A DNA stretch of 64,000 nucleotides, taken from the NCBI RefSeq assembly GCF_018394335.1, contig NZ_CP074572.1, positions 1,426,001 through 1,490,000 of the forward strand, written 5' to 3'. Position numbers and translations under genes: made by a program. This stretch comes from Shewanella dokdonensis (GTDB taxonomy: Bacteria > Pseudomonadota > Gammaproteobacteria > Enterobacterales > Shewanellaceae). The notes beneath the pieces were generated by a model. The model ran no database searches. It was given only the letters and a program-made list of their open reading frames with translations, and had not been told where the DNA came from. Below are positions 15,724 to 24,196 of the stretch, in pieces (within the stretch, counting starts at the first letter, position 1; every line of letters begins with the position of its first letter).

Positions 15724-17175
15724 TTAATCAGCATCTAAGACGATAGATGATGTCGAGTTTTTCTGCGACGACTCCACCGCTTTTGCTTGTGAACCCGAAC
15801 CCTGAAAACAACACCAACCGGTGTAACAGTACAAGGCTGAAATCAGCAGCACTAACATGTGATACCAGAGAAACGGCAAATAAGCGGCAGTTGATACCCC
15901 CAAGGTTGTAGCCATAAACACGCCACCGTCAGTCCAAGGGGTCATCGGCGTGGTGATGGTGCCGCCGGCCTCGGTATTGCGTGACAAGACGCGTCTATCA
16001 ACCCCCAACTCATCATAATTTTTGGCGGTAATAGTGCTGGCGGTAATCAACGATACATAAGCCGCCCCACCGAGAAAATTCCCTAAGAAACCCGCAAATA
16101 GGGTGGATAACCCCAAACGGCCTAATGAGTGAGCCCAGCGCTGCAAACCGTTAGAGATAGTCGTCAATACGCCGGTAACTTCCATTAGTCCGCCCAAACC
16201 AAGGGCCAACATCACCAATAAGATCACTTCCAACATGGAAGCAATACCACCGCGATTAAGCAAAATGTTCAAAAAATTCAAATCAGATTGTACGTGATTG
16301 CCCTGATACAGGGTCGAAAATGCCGCCACTGGTGACATCTGTTCAAACACACAAGCCCAGACCACACCGAGTAAGGCCCCAAAACAGATCACCGGAACAG
16401 AAGGCAAACGCAGGACCAGCAGCGCAATGACCGCTGCGGCAGGCAGCAGCATGTACCAGGCAATCACATAGTGCTGCGACAGGGCGTGCATTACTTCCTG
16501 CGCCCGGCCAACATTTCCATGTTGACCGTAACTCAGCCCCACTAACAGAAACATCAGCCCGGCAATCGTGATCGCCGGAATGCTGACATACAGCATGGAC
16601 TTGATATGGTCGATAATGTTGACCTTGCACAGTGAAGCGGTCATCACTGTAGTGTCCGATAGCGGTGACAGTTTATCACCGACATAAGCACCAGAAATCA
16701 CCGCGCCAGCCACCAAGGGGGCCGGCAGATCAAAGCCTGCACCGATACCCATCATGGCGATGCCCGCAGTGCCAGCGGTACCAAAGGAAGTGCCCGTTGC
16801 CAGTGAGGTCACCATGCAGACAAAAAATGCTGCCAGCAAAAATATATGCGGACTCATCACTGATAAACCGAGATAAATAATATTGGGCACCACGCCACCC
16901 GCCATCCAGCTACCGATCAGCGCGCCCACAGCAACCAGTACCAGAATGGCGTCCATCCCTTGACTGATACCGTGCGTCAACCCCTGTTGCATGCTGTGAT
17001 AATCAAGCTTGAGGAACTTTCCCAGCCCCATCACCAGAAACCAGCTCACCAGTAGCGCTAGCTGGATTGCCAGACCAAGGACATGAACGAACATAAAAAT
17101 GACACCGATGATCATCAGCGCCAGTAATAATATTTGTGGAACAGTGGGTAAACGGGAAGGATGCTGCGGAGTCAT
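15724..17175 (-). CDS. nhaC: NhaC-family Na+/H+ antiporter-like membrane transporter
   Basis: 483 residues with about a dozen hydrophobic segments. Signature stretches of the NhaC family are present: GTSFGTAGTAGIAMMGIG, VAGAVISGAYVGDKLSPLSDT, and near the C-terminus NTEAGGTITTPMTPWTDGGVFMA. Characterised members exchange Na+ for H+, and some exchange organic acids such as malate/lactate. Here it lies next to the hydroxyproline regulator, so it may be the uptake system or may balance ions during uptake; no other transporter is seen in the cluster. A terminator lies on its 3' side, and its 5' leader contains several hairpins and a GTATAC motif. Confidence 0.85.
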   Translation of the reverse strand: MTPQHPSRLPTVPQILLLALMIIGVIFMFVHVLGLAIQLALLVSWFLVMGLGKFLKLDYHSMQQGLTHGISQGMDAILVLVAVGALIGSWMAGGVVPNIIYLGLSVMSPHIFLLAAFFVCMVTSLATGTSFGTAGTAGIAMMGIGAGFDLPAPLVAGAVISGAYVGDKLSPLSDTTVMTASLCKVNIIDHIKSMLYVSIPAITIAGLMFLLVGLSYGQHGNVGRAQEVMHALSQHYVIAWYMLLPAAAVIALLVLRLPSVPVICFGALLGVVWACVFEQMSPVAAFSTLYQGNHVQSDLNFLNILLNRGGIASMLEVILLVMLALGLGGLMEVTGVLTTISNGLQRWAHSLGRLGLSTLFAGFLGNFLGGAAYVSLITASTITAKNYDELGVDRRVLSRNTEAGGTITTPMTPWTDGGVFMATTLGVSTAAYLPFLWYHMLVLLISALYCYTGWCCFQGSGSQAKAVESSQKNSTSSIVLDAD

Positions 17176-17717
17176 GTTGGTTGTCCTAAGGCTTTTACTT
17201 TGCCATTCGGCAAGGGAATAAAAATGCCCAGTCTTACTGGACTGTTGTTATAAATAGTTTGTGTAACGCAAGCGCTTTTGGCGCTTGCTTGGCTAGACGG
17301 TCAATGCACATAACCGATGCTCCCCACACGCTCATCTGAGTACCCCAACAACCGATTCCCCAATCGGTAAGTCTGCCGACTATTTACTCAAAACTAACGA
17401 GAGCTGCACGGAGATATCACCAATATTGATGAGCTGATGATGCTCAACAATATAGAATAAAAAATAACGTATACCATTTTAAAGATAAGTACAAGCTGAA
17501 TAAACAGTCACATTTTACTGTGCCAACCATGCACGGTTCCTCACGACGGCACAGCTGTCGGCACAACACGCATCATCAACACATGTTCCATACACAGCAT
17601 AAAATTATAATATTTTTCATCATGTTACATTAAAAATAAACCTCACTTTGCTATCTGGTTAGAATGAATAAATGTGCTTAACCTAGCAAATTAGTCAACT
17701 TTATAATGAAAACATAA
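17176..17717 (-). other. Long, hairpin-rich leader and promoter region of nhaC
   Basis: Gene-free region between nhaC and ytfE. It contains a terminator-like hairpin at 17219-17242, a perfect 8-bp hairpin (GCAAGCGC at 17268-17275, GCGCTTGC at 17281-17288) and a perfect 7-bp hairpin (ACCGATT at 17351-17357, AATCGGT at 17362-17368). A CGTATAC motif at 17468-17474 resembles the operators of the hydroxyproline genes. The part from about 17400 onward is AT-rich. No small reading frame with a good start was recognised. Confidence 0.5.
17219..17242 (-). terminator. Terminator-like hairpin in the nhaC leader
   Basis: On the minus strand GTCCAGT-AAG-ACTGGGC forms a 7-bp stem with one G-U pair, then A and five T. 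It lies about 45 bases before the nhaC ATG, where it would stop transcription entering nhaC. This fits an attenuator or the end of a short leader RNA. Confidence 0.45.
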
Positions 17718-17740
17718 AAGATGTATTTATAATGCAATTT
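17718..17740 (+). promoter_or_regulatory. NsrR-like operator overlapping the ytfE -10 box
   Basis: Two 11-base halves around a central A: AAGATGTATTT at 17718-17728 and TAATGCAATTT at 17730-17740. The left half fits the known NsrR consensus (AAGATGYATTT) fully and the right half fits its inverse at 8 of 11 positions. A TATAAT at 17728-17733 lies inside the site, so the nitric-oxide-sensitive repressor NsrR could block the promoter. An AGGAG ribosome-binding site precedes the ytfE ATG. Regulation of ytfE by NsrR is established in other gammaproteobacteria. Confidence 0.75.
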
Positions 17741-17762
17741 ATATTTCAAGCAGGAGTTAGTT

Positions 17763-18462
17763 ATGTCTAATACAGTTGAGCTTAATCGTCGCGTTGGTGA
17801 TTTGGTTGCAGAAGATTTTCGTAATGCCCATGTCTTCAGTCACTTTGGCATTGATTTTTGTTGTGGGGGAGGAAGAACACTGTTAGCAGCTTGTCAACGC
17901 GCCAATGCAGAAGCGACGGCCGTGATTGAGGCACTACAGCAATTAAAACGCAGTGGTGAAACACAGAACCAACTGGCGCAGTTGTCACTGCCCGATTTAA
18001 TCGATCACATAGAACAAACACATCACCAGTATGTGCGACAAACAGCACCGCTTTTGCTGGAATATGCTGAAAAAATGGTGCGGGCTCATGGGGATAAATA
18101 TGAAGAAATCAAACCTATAGCTGGCTGGATCCGCGCCCTGATTACCGATCTGTTGCCGCACCTGCAAAAAGAGGAACAGGTGTTATTTCCCGCCATTCGA
18201 GCATTAAGCCAAGGTGACCACAGCAACAGTTGCTTCGGCACTATCGACAACCCGATACATGCAATGGAATATGAACACGAGGAAGCTGGGCAGATTTTAC
18301 AGCAACTGCGGCAACTGACACAGAATTACCAGCCACCGGCTTACGCCTGGCACCACCTGGAAAGTCTGTTACGCGACATTAGCAGCATTTGAGCAGGACT
18401 TGTTTGCCCATATCCATTTGGAAAACAACCTGTTATTTCCCAAGACATTGCACCTGGCATGA
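17763..18462 (+). CDS. ytfE: Iron-sulfur cluster repair di-iron protein YtfE (RIC), frame broken near the 3' end
   Basis: About 232 residues after repair. The N-terminal DUF542 domain has FSHFGIDFCCGGG with its paired Cys. The hemerythrin-like domain carries HHQYVRQ, LLPHLQKEEQVLFP and MEYEHEEAG as iron ligands. The frame stops early at 18390-18392, but the next frame continues TLAAFEQDLFAHIHLENNLLFPK to the stop at 18460-18462, supplying the last His/Glu ligands that the family always has. The break lies near 18370-18380 and needs one base removed or two added. The protein repairs iron-sulfur centres damaged by nitric oxide or peroxide, which fits the NsrR-like site upstream. Confidence 0.88.
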
Positions 18463-18482
18463 TGCCACAATGACATGAGCGC

Positions 18483-19097
18483 CTATGGCGTCTGCCATAA
18501 CACAGCCAGCACAGAATAAACACCGGCAATGGCAATCGCGCCGCCGGTGATGCGCAACAGTCGGCTGTTATCATCCAGATGGATCAACATTTTACCGCCG
18601 ATGATCCCCAGTAACTGCAACAGCACAGTGCCGGCCAGCAAGCCTGACAAATAGGCCAGTGGTGCGGTTCCTGCGGGCATTGATGCGCCATGTTCGTAAC
18701 CATGAAACACGGCAAAAATGCCCACAAATGCCATGGCAAACGACACCGGCATACTGCGGTTTAGCGCAATAATACCGCCAAGAGCTACAACACCGAGTGC
18801 CAAAAACGGATCTCCAACAGGGATTGGCACATGCAGTATGCCAGCGATACTGCCGAGGCTCATGAAAAACAGAAAAGCGACCGGGATAAGACAGACAATG
18901 CCGCGCTCCAGCATGGTGCAGAGCATTCCCACACTGAGTGCCACAAGGATATGGTCCATCGCCTCAAAAGGATGCAATAGACCGTAGATAAAACCGTTGT
19001 TAACTACTCCCACCTGAGCTGCTACCGGAAGACTGATACTCAGCAGCACAAGCGGGGCCAAACGGTACGATAAGAGAGACAATCTTGACCTCAGCAA
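18483..19097 (-). CDS. HupE/UreJ-family membrane protein
   Basis: 204 residues with a cleavable or anchoring N-terminal segment (LAPLVLLSISLPVAAQ) and about six membrane helices. HPFEAMDHILVALSVG near residue 42 matches the HPxxGxDH signature of HupE/UreJ proteins, with Ala in place of the usual Gly. VFHGYEHGASMPAG is the second conserved His-rich motif. Family members are thought to move nickel or cobalt for hydrogenase or urease. No such enzyme is encoded nearby, so the metal and role are open. It is convergent with ytfE, 20 bases from its restored end. Confidence 0.75.
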   Translation of the reverse strand: MLRSRLSLLSYRLAPLVLLSISLPVAAQVGVVNNGFIYGLLHPFEAMDHILVALSVGMLCTMLERGIVCLIPVAFLFFMSLGSIAGILHVPIPVGDPFLALGVVALGGIIALNRSMPVSFAMAFVGIFAVFHGYEHGASMPAGTAPLAYLSGLLAGTVLLQLLGIIGGKMLIHLDDNSRLLRITGGAIAIAGVYSVLAVLWQTP

Positions 19098-19224
19098 TAA
19101 TCACATCACGACATATGTAACACAGCAATAAAGCATATGTTACATAAATGATAATAACAAAAGCGTGACAATCTGAGAAAAATTAAACGTCAGTAATTGT
19201 TTCTGAAGACACGATTTATCTGGG

Positions 19225-19956
19225 TTAAAGCAACTGTTTTAATTGTGCTAATTCAGACAATTGTAACTGCGGCAATAGTGGGCCGGCGGGTTTTGCTACT
19301 GTTTGGTCAAACCCCGGATTTAACCAAATGGCCTGACAGCCGGCACGGCGAGCACCCGCAACATCGGTTAGCGGATGATCACCAATATGCACTAACTGAG
19401 CTGGCGACAATGCCAACCGTTCGGCAGCATTGATGAACATATCAGCAAATGGCTTCATCCGTACACCATTGCCAGGATGCAGCACAAAAGACAGCACATC
19501 ACCGAGGCCAATGGCTTGTTCATTCACGTTACCATTGGTAATACCAACCAACGGCCAGCGTTGCGACAATTGTGTTAACAGTGTCAGCACTGCGGTAGAC
19601 ACCCGAAAATTACTGCGCCGCTGGTAAAAATAATCCAGCCCCGCATCAGCGCCGTTTGTGGCGATGACATCGTTATAACCGAGCGTCTTCAGTCCACGAT
19701 GTAACACTGCCCTACGGGTTGCCGAGGTATCGTGCACCAACAAGGGTTGCGCCGCCAAAATGCTAATTTTCAGCTGTCGCCAATCATCTTGGCAATATTG
19801 CGTGGTTGCCGGGAAGCGCTGCGCCAACCATTGCAACAAGTCGGTCTCGGCCGCTGCAATTATCGGTTTATTGTTATAAAGGGTATCGTCCAGATCGAAA
19901 CTGAGCGCTCGAAATGGCGCGAGACGGAGGAAACTCTGGATCATGCCACGACTCAC
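19225..19956 (-). CDS. yigB: HAD-superfamily phosphatase YigB-like
   Basis: About 243 residues. Motif I is FDLDDTLY with the nucleophile Asp, motif II is GITNGN, and the C-terminal part has [17 protein letters not shown] with the metal-binding Asp residues. YigB in E. coli dephosphorylates a riboflavin precursor (5-amino-6-ribitylamino-uracil 5'-phosphate) and FMN. The gene overlaps the xerC stop by 4 bases (GTG at 19956), so it is translationally coupled to xerC, as in E. coli and Shewanella. ATG at 19944 is an alternative start. Confidence 0.85.
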   Translation of the reverse strand: MSRGMIQSFLRLAPFRALSFDLDDTLYNNKPIIAAAETDLLQWLAQRFPATTQYCQDDWRQLKISILAAQPLLVHDTSATRRAVLHRGLKTLGYNDVIATNGADAGLDYFYQRRSNFRVSTAVLTLLTQLSQRWPLVGITNGNVNEQAIGLGDVLSFVLHPGNGVRMKPFADMFINAAERLALSPAQLVHIGDHPLTDVAGARRAGCQAIWLNPGFDQTVAKPAGPLLPQLQLSELAQLKQLL

Positions 19957-20852
19957 TTGCTCTTTTTGGCGTGGGGATGAGCATTGTCATACACCTTGGC
20001 CAAATGTTGAAAATCCAGACTGGTATAGATCTGGGTCGTTGCCAGATTGGCATGCCCCAGCAGCTCCTGCACCGCTCGCAGATCGCCACTTGCCTCCAGC
20101 ATATGGGTAGCAAATGAGTGCCGCAGTTTATGCGGATGCACGCGTCCAGCGATTACCTGCTGTTGCCCCCAATAAGCTAACCGCGCCTGGATACTGCGGT
20201 GGGCTAACCTTTGCCCTTTACTGGTAACAAACAGCGCCCGGTCAGCACAAGGCAGCAGTTGCCGATAACCGAGCCACACCTTAATCGCCGCCACCGCAAT
20301 AGAGCCCACGGGTAACAACCGCTCTTTACTGCCTTTCCCGAGTACCCGTACCTGTGCCTGTACTAAGTCCACATCATCAACATCCAGCCCCGCCAATTCC
20401 GCCAGTCGCAACCCACTGGAATAAAACAGCTCCATGATTGCCTTATCGCGGGCAGAGAGCGGATCGGTGACCTCAATATCCAGCAAGTGGCTGACACTGT
20501 CAGTGTCCATATTCTTAGGTAGCGGTTTTGCTTGTTTGGGGGCTGACAGCTGTTTAGCGGGATTACTGTGGATCACACCTTCGCGCAGTAAAAAGGTAAA
20601 AAACTGTTTTTGGGCAGAAAGACTCAACGCCAAACTGCGGGGACTCAAGCCTTGCCGATGCAGTTTTGCCAGCACCGCTTGCAATTGCTGATAGGTGACC
20701 TGTTCCCAGCAACTAGCCTCTGGCAACGAGGCCGCAACCCGCAGTAACTCATTCACATAATTGCGCACAGTATAAGGAGATAACTGACGTTCTGTGCGCA
20801 GGAATCGCTCAAATTGCGCTATCCAATGGGACTCGGCAAGCGCTGTCATCAT
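19953..20852 (-). CDS. xerC: Tyrosine recombinase XerC
   Basis: 299 residues. The N-terminal SAM-like core-binding domain ([20 protein letters not shown]) is followed by the catalytic domain with all active-site residues: Arg149 (SSGLRLAEL), Lys173 ([10 protein letters not shown]), His241 and Arg244 ([12 protein letters not shown]), His267 (LLGHANL) and Tyr276 (QIYTSLD). It resolves chromosome dimers at dif together with XerD and FtsK. The housekeeping context (dapF, DUF484 gene, xerC, yigB) excludes a phage integrase. It overlaps the end of the DUF484 gene by one base. Confidence 0.95.
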   Translation of the reverse strand: MMTALAESHWIAQFERFLRTERQLSPYTVRNYVNELLRVAASLPEASCWEQVTYQQLQAVLAKLHRQGLSPRSLALSLSAQKQFFTFLLREGVIHSNPAKQLSAPKQAKPLPKNMDTDSVSHLLDIEVTDPLSARDKAIMELFYSSGLRLAELAGLDVDDVDLVQAQVRVLGKGSKERLLPVGSIAVAAIKVWLGYRQLLPCADRALFVTSKGQRLAHRSIQARLAYWGQQQVIAGRVHPHKLRHSFATHMLEASGDLRAVQELLGHANLATTQIYTSLDFQHLAKVYDNAHPHAKKSK

Positions 20853-21508
20853 TACAGCTTAGGCAGCAGATGATCCAGTAACTGTCGCACCTGTTCCAGC
20901 AACATACTGTCCATCTCAGGGTGAAAATGGGTCACGTCTTCGCTGGCAATGGCAAATATCACTTGCCCGTTGTCTTCGGATAAACGCGCTAGTGACACTG
21001 AGCCAACTTCAGTGCCAAATAACCGGTGGGATTCCTGACGGGTAAGTCGACCAAAATAATAGCCTTGTTTCAACCGTTTATGCCAGATGGTTGATAATTC
21101 AGAATCGATATCGTGCACGGTAATCAACCGCACATGACTAAATTGGAATTCGCCTTTTAATTCGGCCGTCAGCACCTGGCGTAATTCGCCAATATCTTCA
21201 CAATCCAGCAGCTTACGACACAACTGGGTATTGAACCGATAAATCCGTTCATTACGAGTTGCCATCGACATCAGCGTGGTGATCTCTTCTTCAAGCTGAT
21301 TGACACGACTGCGCAACAGTTCCTGGCGTTTTTCTACCAGAGACACGGTTCCCCGTTCGCCGTGTGGCAATACCATCGCCAGCAGCAGCTCGGGATACCG
21401 GCTGAAAAAATCGGGATTATCGAGCAGATATTCACGAATAATCTGTTCGTCAAATGGCGCATCCATACGCGCTTTTACTTCGGTTTCGGTTGCCACTGTT
21501 TCGGTCAT
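20852..21508 (-). CDS. DUF484 family protein
   Basis: About 218 residues from the ATG at 21508, which overlaps the dapF stop as ATGA. The longer frame from 21556 lies inside dapF and is not credible. It begins [20 protein letters not shown] and has the family motif [19 protein letters not shown], then a coiled coil ([23 protein letters not shown]), then a GAF-like domain. The family is found between dapF and xerC in many gammaproteobacteria; its function is unknown to me. Confidence 0.88.
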   Translation of the reverse strand: MTETVATETEVKARMDAPFDEQIIREYLLDNPDFFSRYPELLLAMVLPHGERGTVSLVEKRQELLRSRVNQLEEEITTLMSMATRNERIYRFNTQLCRKLLDCEDIGELRQVLTAELKGEFQFSHVRLITVHDIDSELSTIWHKRLKQGYYFGRLTRQESHRLFGTEVGSVSLARLSEDNGQVIFAIASEDVTHFHPEMDSMLLEQVRQLLDHLLPKL

Positions 21509-22332
21509 AATTGTATTTGTCCGTCGTACACGTGTTCCGCCGGGCCCGTCATCCATAATGGTTTGCCTTCGCCCTCCCAGTTAATGGTGAGACTGCCACC
21601 GGGAAGGTCAACCCGCACTATCTTAGCTAATTTACCTTGTAATTGCCCAACGGCTGCCGCGGCACAAGCGCCACTACCGCAGGCCAGCGTTTCAGCGGCG
21701 CCGCGCTCATAAACGCGCAATTTGATATGGCCTTCGTTAACTATCTGCATGAAACCAACATTGACGCCTTTGGGGAAGCGTTCATGGTTGGTCAGCATCG
21801 CACCAATTTGCGCCACATCGGTTGTCGCCACATCCGCCACTTCAATCACACAATGGGGATTCCCCATGGAGATAGCGCCGCACAAGAAGGTCTGGGCATC
21901 TGTCTGCAACAAATAGGTTTTTTCTGCTTTTTTGGCCTTAAACGGGATCTTACCCGGGTCGGTAATGGGTACGCCCATATTCACGGTAACAGTGCCATCC
22001 CGTTCCAATCTCAGCGTCATCTTGCCAGCCGAGGTACTGACTCGGATCTTCTGTTTTACAGTCAGTCCCTTATTGCGCACAAAACGGGCGAAACAGCGGG
22101 CACCATTGCCACATTGTTCCACTTCAGTGCCATCAGCGTTAAAAATACGGTAATGAAAATCTAGGTCGGGATCATAAGGCGGCTCAACCAACAATAGCTG
22201 GTCAAACCCCACACCAAAGTTACGATCGGCCAAGCGGCGGATCTGCTCCGGCGAAAAGAACACGTTCTGAGTGACGCCATCAACGACCATAAAGTCATTA
22301 CCCAAACCGTGCATTTTGGTGAACTGAATCAA
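21505..22332 (-). CDS. dapF: Diaminopimelate epimerase
   Basis: 275 residues. It converts LL- to meso-diaminopimelate for lysine and peptidoglycan synthesis. Both catalytic Cys are present: Cys74 in [10 protein letters not shown] and Cys218 in [12 protein letters not shown]. The start [18 protein letters not shown] is the usual N-terminus. It lies 47 bases downstream of lysA and overlaps the DUF484 gene by 4 bases, so it belongs to the lptM-lysA-dapF-DUF484-xerC-yigB operon. Confidence 0.96.
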   Translation of the reverse strand: MIQFTKMHGLGNDFMVVDGVTQNVFFSPEQIRRLADRNFGVGFDQLLLVEPPYDPDLDFHYRIFNADGTEVEQCGNGARCFARFVRNKGLTVKQKIRVSTSAGKMTLRLERDGTVTVNMGVPITDPGKIPFKAKKAEKTYLLQTDAQTFLCGAISMGNPHCVIEVADVATTDVAQIGAMLTNHERFPKGVNVGFMQIVNEGHIKLRVYERGAAETLACGSGACAAAAVGQLQGKLAKIVRVDLPGGSLTINWEGEGKPLWMTGPAEHVYDGQIQL

Positions 22333-22379
22333 TCTTGCTCCTTTGTCGCCACTGGCGCAAAAAGGTCACTGGGGGTAGT

Positions 22380-23624
22380 TTACGGCAGCAGGTGTTCACC
22401 TTGCCAGAGTTGCTGCAGATTTTCACGTTCACGCACCACATAATGGCGCTCGGCATCAACCATCACCTCGGCTGCACGCGGCCGGGTGTTATAGTTGGAA
22501 GACATCACAAAACCATACGCGCCGCTGGAACGCACCGCCAACAAGTCACCCTTACGGATGGACAGTTCCCGTGACTTACCTAAAAAATCTCCGGTTTCAC
22601 ACACTGGCCCCACAATGTCATAGACCTTGGGAGCGCTGCGATACTGTCGCACCGGAATAATTTTTTGCCAGGCACCATATAGCGCAGGGCGGATCAAATC
22701 GTTCATAGCGCCATCGACGATGGCAAAGTTTTTCCCTGCGTTTTCCTTGAGATACAGCACTTGTGTCACAAAAATGCCGGCATTGGCCGCAATCGCTCGG
22801 CCCGGTTCAAAAATCAGTTGTAAATCGCGCCCCTGGAGTTTTGCCATCAACGCACTGGCATAGACATTCGGCATTGGGGGCGTTTCTTCGTCATAGGTCA
22901 CACCTAAACCACCACCGACATCGAGGTGATGAATTTCAATGCCTTTATCACTCAAACGATCGATCAGCGCCAGCACCCTGTCCATGGCATCCAGAAATGG
23001 TCGCAGTTCTGTTAACTGTGAGCCGATGTGGCAGTCTACGCCTTTGACTTGCAGATAAGGCAGTTCCATCGCCCGTGTAAATGCCGCTTCAGCGTCATTC
23101 ATGGCGATGCCAAACTTGTTTTCTTTCAATCCGGTAGAGATGTAAGGATGGGTGCCCGCGTCAACATCGGGATTAATCCGTAGCGACACAGGTGCTACGG
23201 TATTGAGTCCGGCGGCCACATCGTTCAATTGTTCCAGTTCGGCCAATGATTCGACATTGAAACAATAGATCCCCAGTTCCAACGCCATTTTCATTTCAGC
23301 GGCAGTCTTACCAACACCGGAGAACACTACTTTGGCAGGATCCCCACCGGCGGCAACTACCCGCGCAAGTTCACCACCAGAAACAATATCAAAGCCACTG
23401 CCCATGCGTGCCAGTAAGTTAAGAACCGCCAAATTTGCGTTGGCCTTGACGGCGTAGCAAATCAGGTGCGGGTATTCAGCCACCGCAGAATCAAAGGCGT
23501 GCCAATGCCGTTCCAGCGTGGCACGAGAGTAGATATACAATGGCGTGCCATACTGCTTAGCCAACTCCGCCACACTACAATCTTCAGCAAACAGATGTTT
23601 TTCGCGAAAATTAAAGTAATCCAT
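22380..23624 (-). CDS. lysA: Diaminopimelate decarboxylase
   Basis: 414 residues, a PLP enzyme of alanine racemase fold III that makes lysine from meso-diaminopimelate. The PLP lysine is Lys60 in CYAVKANANLAVL. HHLDVGGGLGV and FEPGRAI form the phosphate-binding part, and VCETGDFLGK supplies the Cys from the other subunit. The SD (GAGGAATC) overlaps the end region of lptM, 6 bases upstream, showing tight coupling. Confidence 0.96.
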   Translation of the reverse strand: MDYFNFREKHLFAEDCSVAELAKQYGTPLYIYSRATLERHWHAFDSAVAEYPHLICYAVKANANLAVLNLLARMGSGFDIVSGGELARVVAAGGDPAKVVFSGVGKTAAEMKMALELGIYCFNVESLAELEQLNDVAAGLNTVAPVSLRINPDVDAGTHPYISTGLKENKFGIAMNDAEAAFTRAMELPYLQVKGVDCHIGSQLTELRPFLDAMDRVLALIDRLSDKGIEIHHLDVGGGLGVTYDEETPPMPNVYASALMAKLQGRDLQLIFEPGRAIAANAGIFVTQVLYLKENAGKNFAIVDGAMNDLIRPALYGAWQKIIPVRQYRSAPKVYDIVGPVCETGDFLGKSRELSIRKGDLLAVRSSGAYGFVMSSNYNTRPRAAEVMVDAERHYVVRERENLQQLWQGEHLLP

Positions 23625-23630
23625 GATTCC

Positions 23631-23771
23631 TCACTTTGACTGTTGCGGGGTTGTAGGCTGAACCGGCTGAGTCTGGTTGGTTTCTTGTGCCGGGCTCTTG
23701 TATAGCGGGCCTTTCTGGCCGCAGCCCGTCAATAACAGGCCAACAATGGTTAACGCGATAAGCAGTCTCAT
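23631..23771 (-). CDS. lptM: LptM (YifL) small lipoprotein
   Basis: 46-residue lipoprotein starting [19 protein letters not shown]. The lipobox LTGC gives Cys17 at the mature N-terminus, followed by the family motif CGQKGPLY and a Gln/Thr/Pro-rich tail. In E. coli LptM binds and helps mature the LptDE LPS translocon in the outer membrane. It is the first gene of the lysA operon and diverges from cyaY with an 80-base gap. Confidence 0.9.
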   Translation of the reverse strand: MRLLIALTIVGLLLTGCGQKGPLYKSPAQETNQTQPVQPTTPQQSK

Positions 23772-23851
23772 TTCAATCAACATCTGTGCAGGCGGTTTAC
23801 AATGGTCTTATAATCGCATTCATCTTAATGAAAGCAAAGGACAGAAATTGC

Positions 23852-24181
23852 ATGGCCATGACAGATAGTGAATATCATCAGCTTGCCGACAACATGTTCG
23901 ATTTAATTGAAACGGCGGTAGAGCATGCCATTGATAATGACGATGCGGATGTGGATGTGGATAACAGTGGTAATGTGCTGCAACTGGAATTTTCCGATGG
24001 TTCAAAGATAGTCATCAACAAGCAGGAGCCCTTGCATGAGCTCTGGGTGGCTACCCGTTTTGGCGGTTACCATTTTGGTTATGTTGACGGCAAGTGGCTG
24101 GATGGCCGCAATGGTGGAGAGTTTTTGCCATTCGTGCAGCAAGCAATTGCCAAACAAGGTGGTCTGCAACTGCAATTTTAA
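23852..24181 (+). CDS. cyaY: Frataxin-like iron-binding protein CyaY
   Basis: 109 residues. The acidic first helix ([20 protein letters not shown]), a [10 protein letters not shown] acidic ridge and [20 protein letters not shown] are the frataxin signatures; the protein modulates iron-sulfur cluster assembly. ATG at 23852 has AAAGG about 11 bases upstream; ATG at 23858 would give MTDSEYH, closer to the E. coli start. The upstream ATG at 23786 lacks family similarity. It is divergent from lptM and convergent with cyaA, as in other gammaproteobacteria. Confidence 0.95.
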   Translation: MAMTDSEYHQLADNMFDLIETAVEHAIDNDDADVDVDNSGNVLQLEFSDGSKIVINKQEPLHELWVATRFGGYHFGYVDGKWLDGRNGGEFLPFVQQAIAKQGGLQLQF

Positions 24182-24196
24182 TGGTGTGCAGGGTGG

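Noticed and set aside
19953..20852. Tyrosine recombinase as a sign of a mobile element
   Set aside because: Sequence and operon context identify housekeeping XerC.
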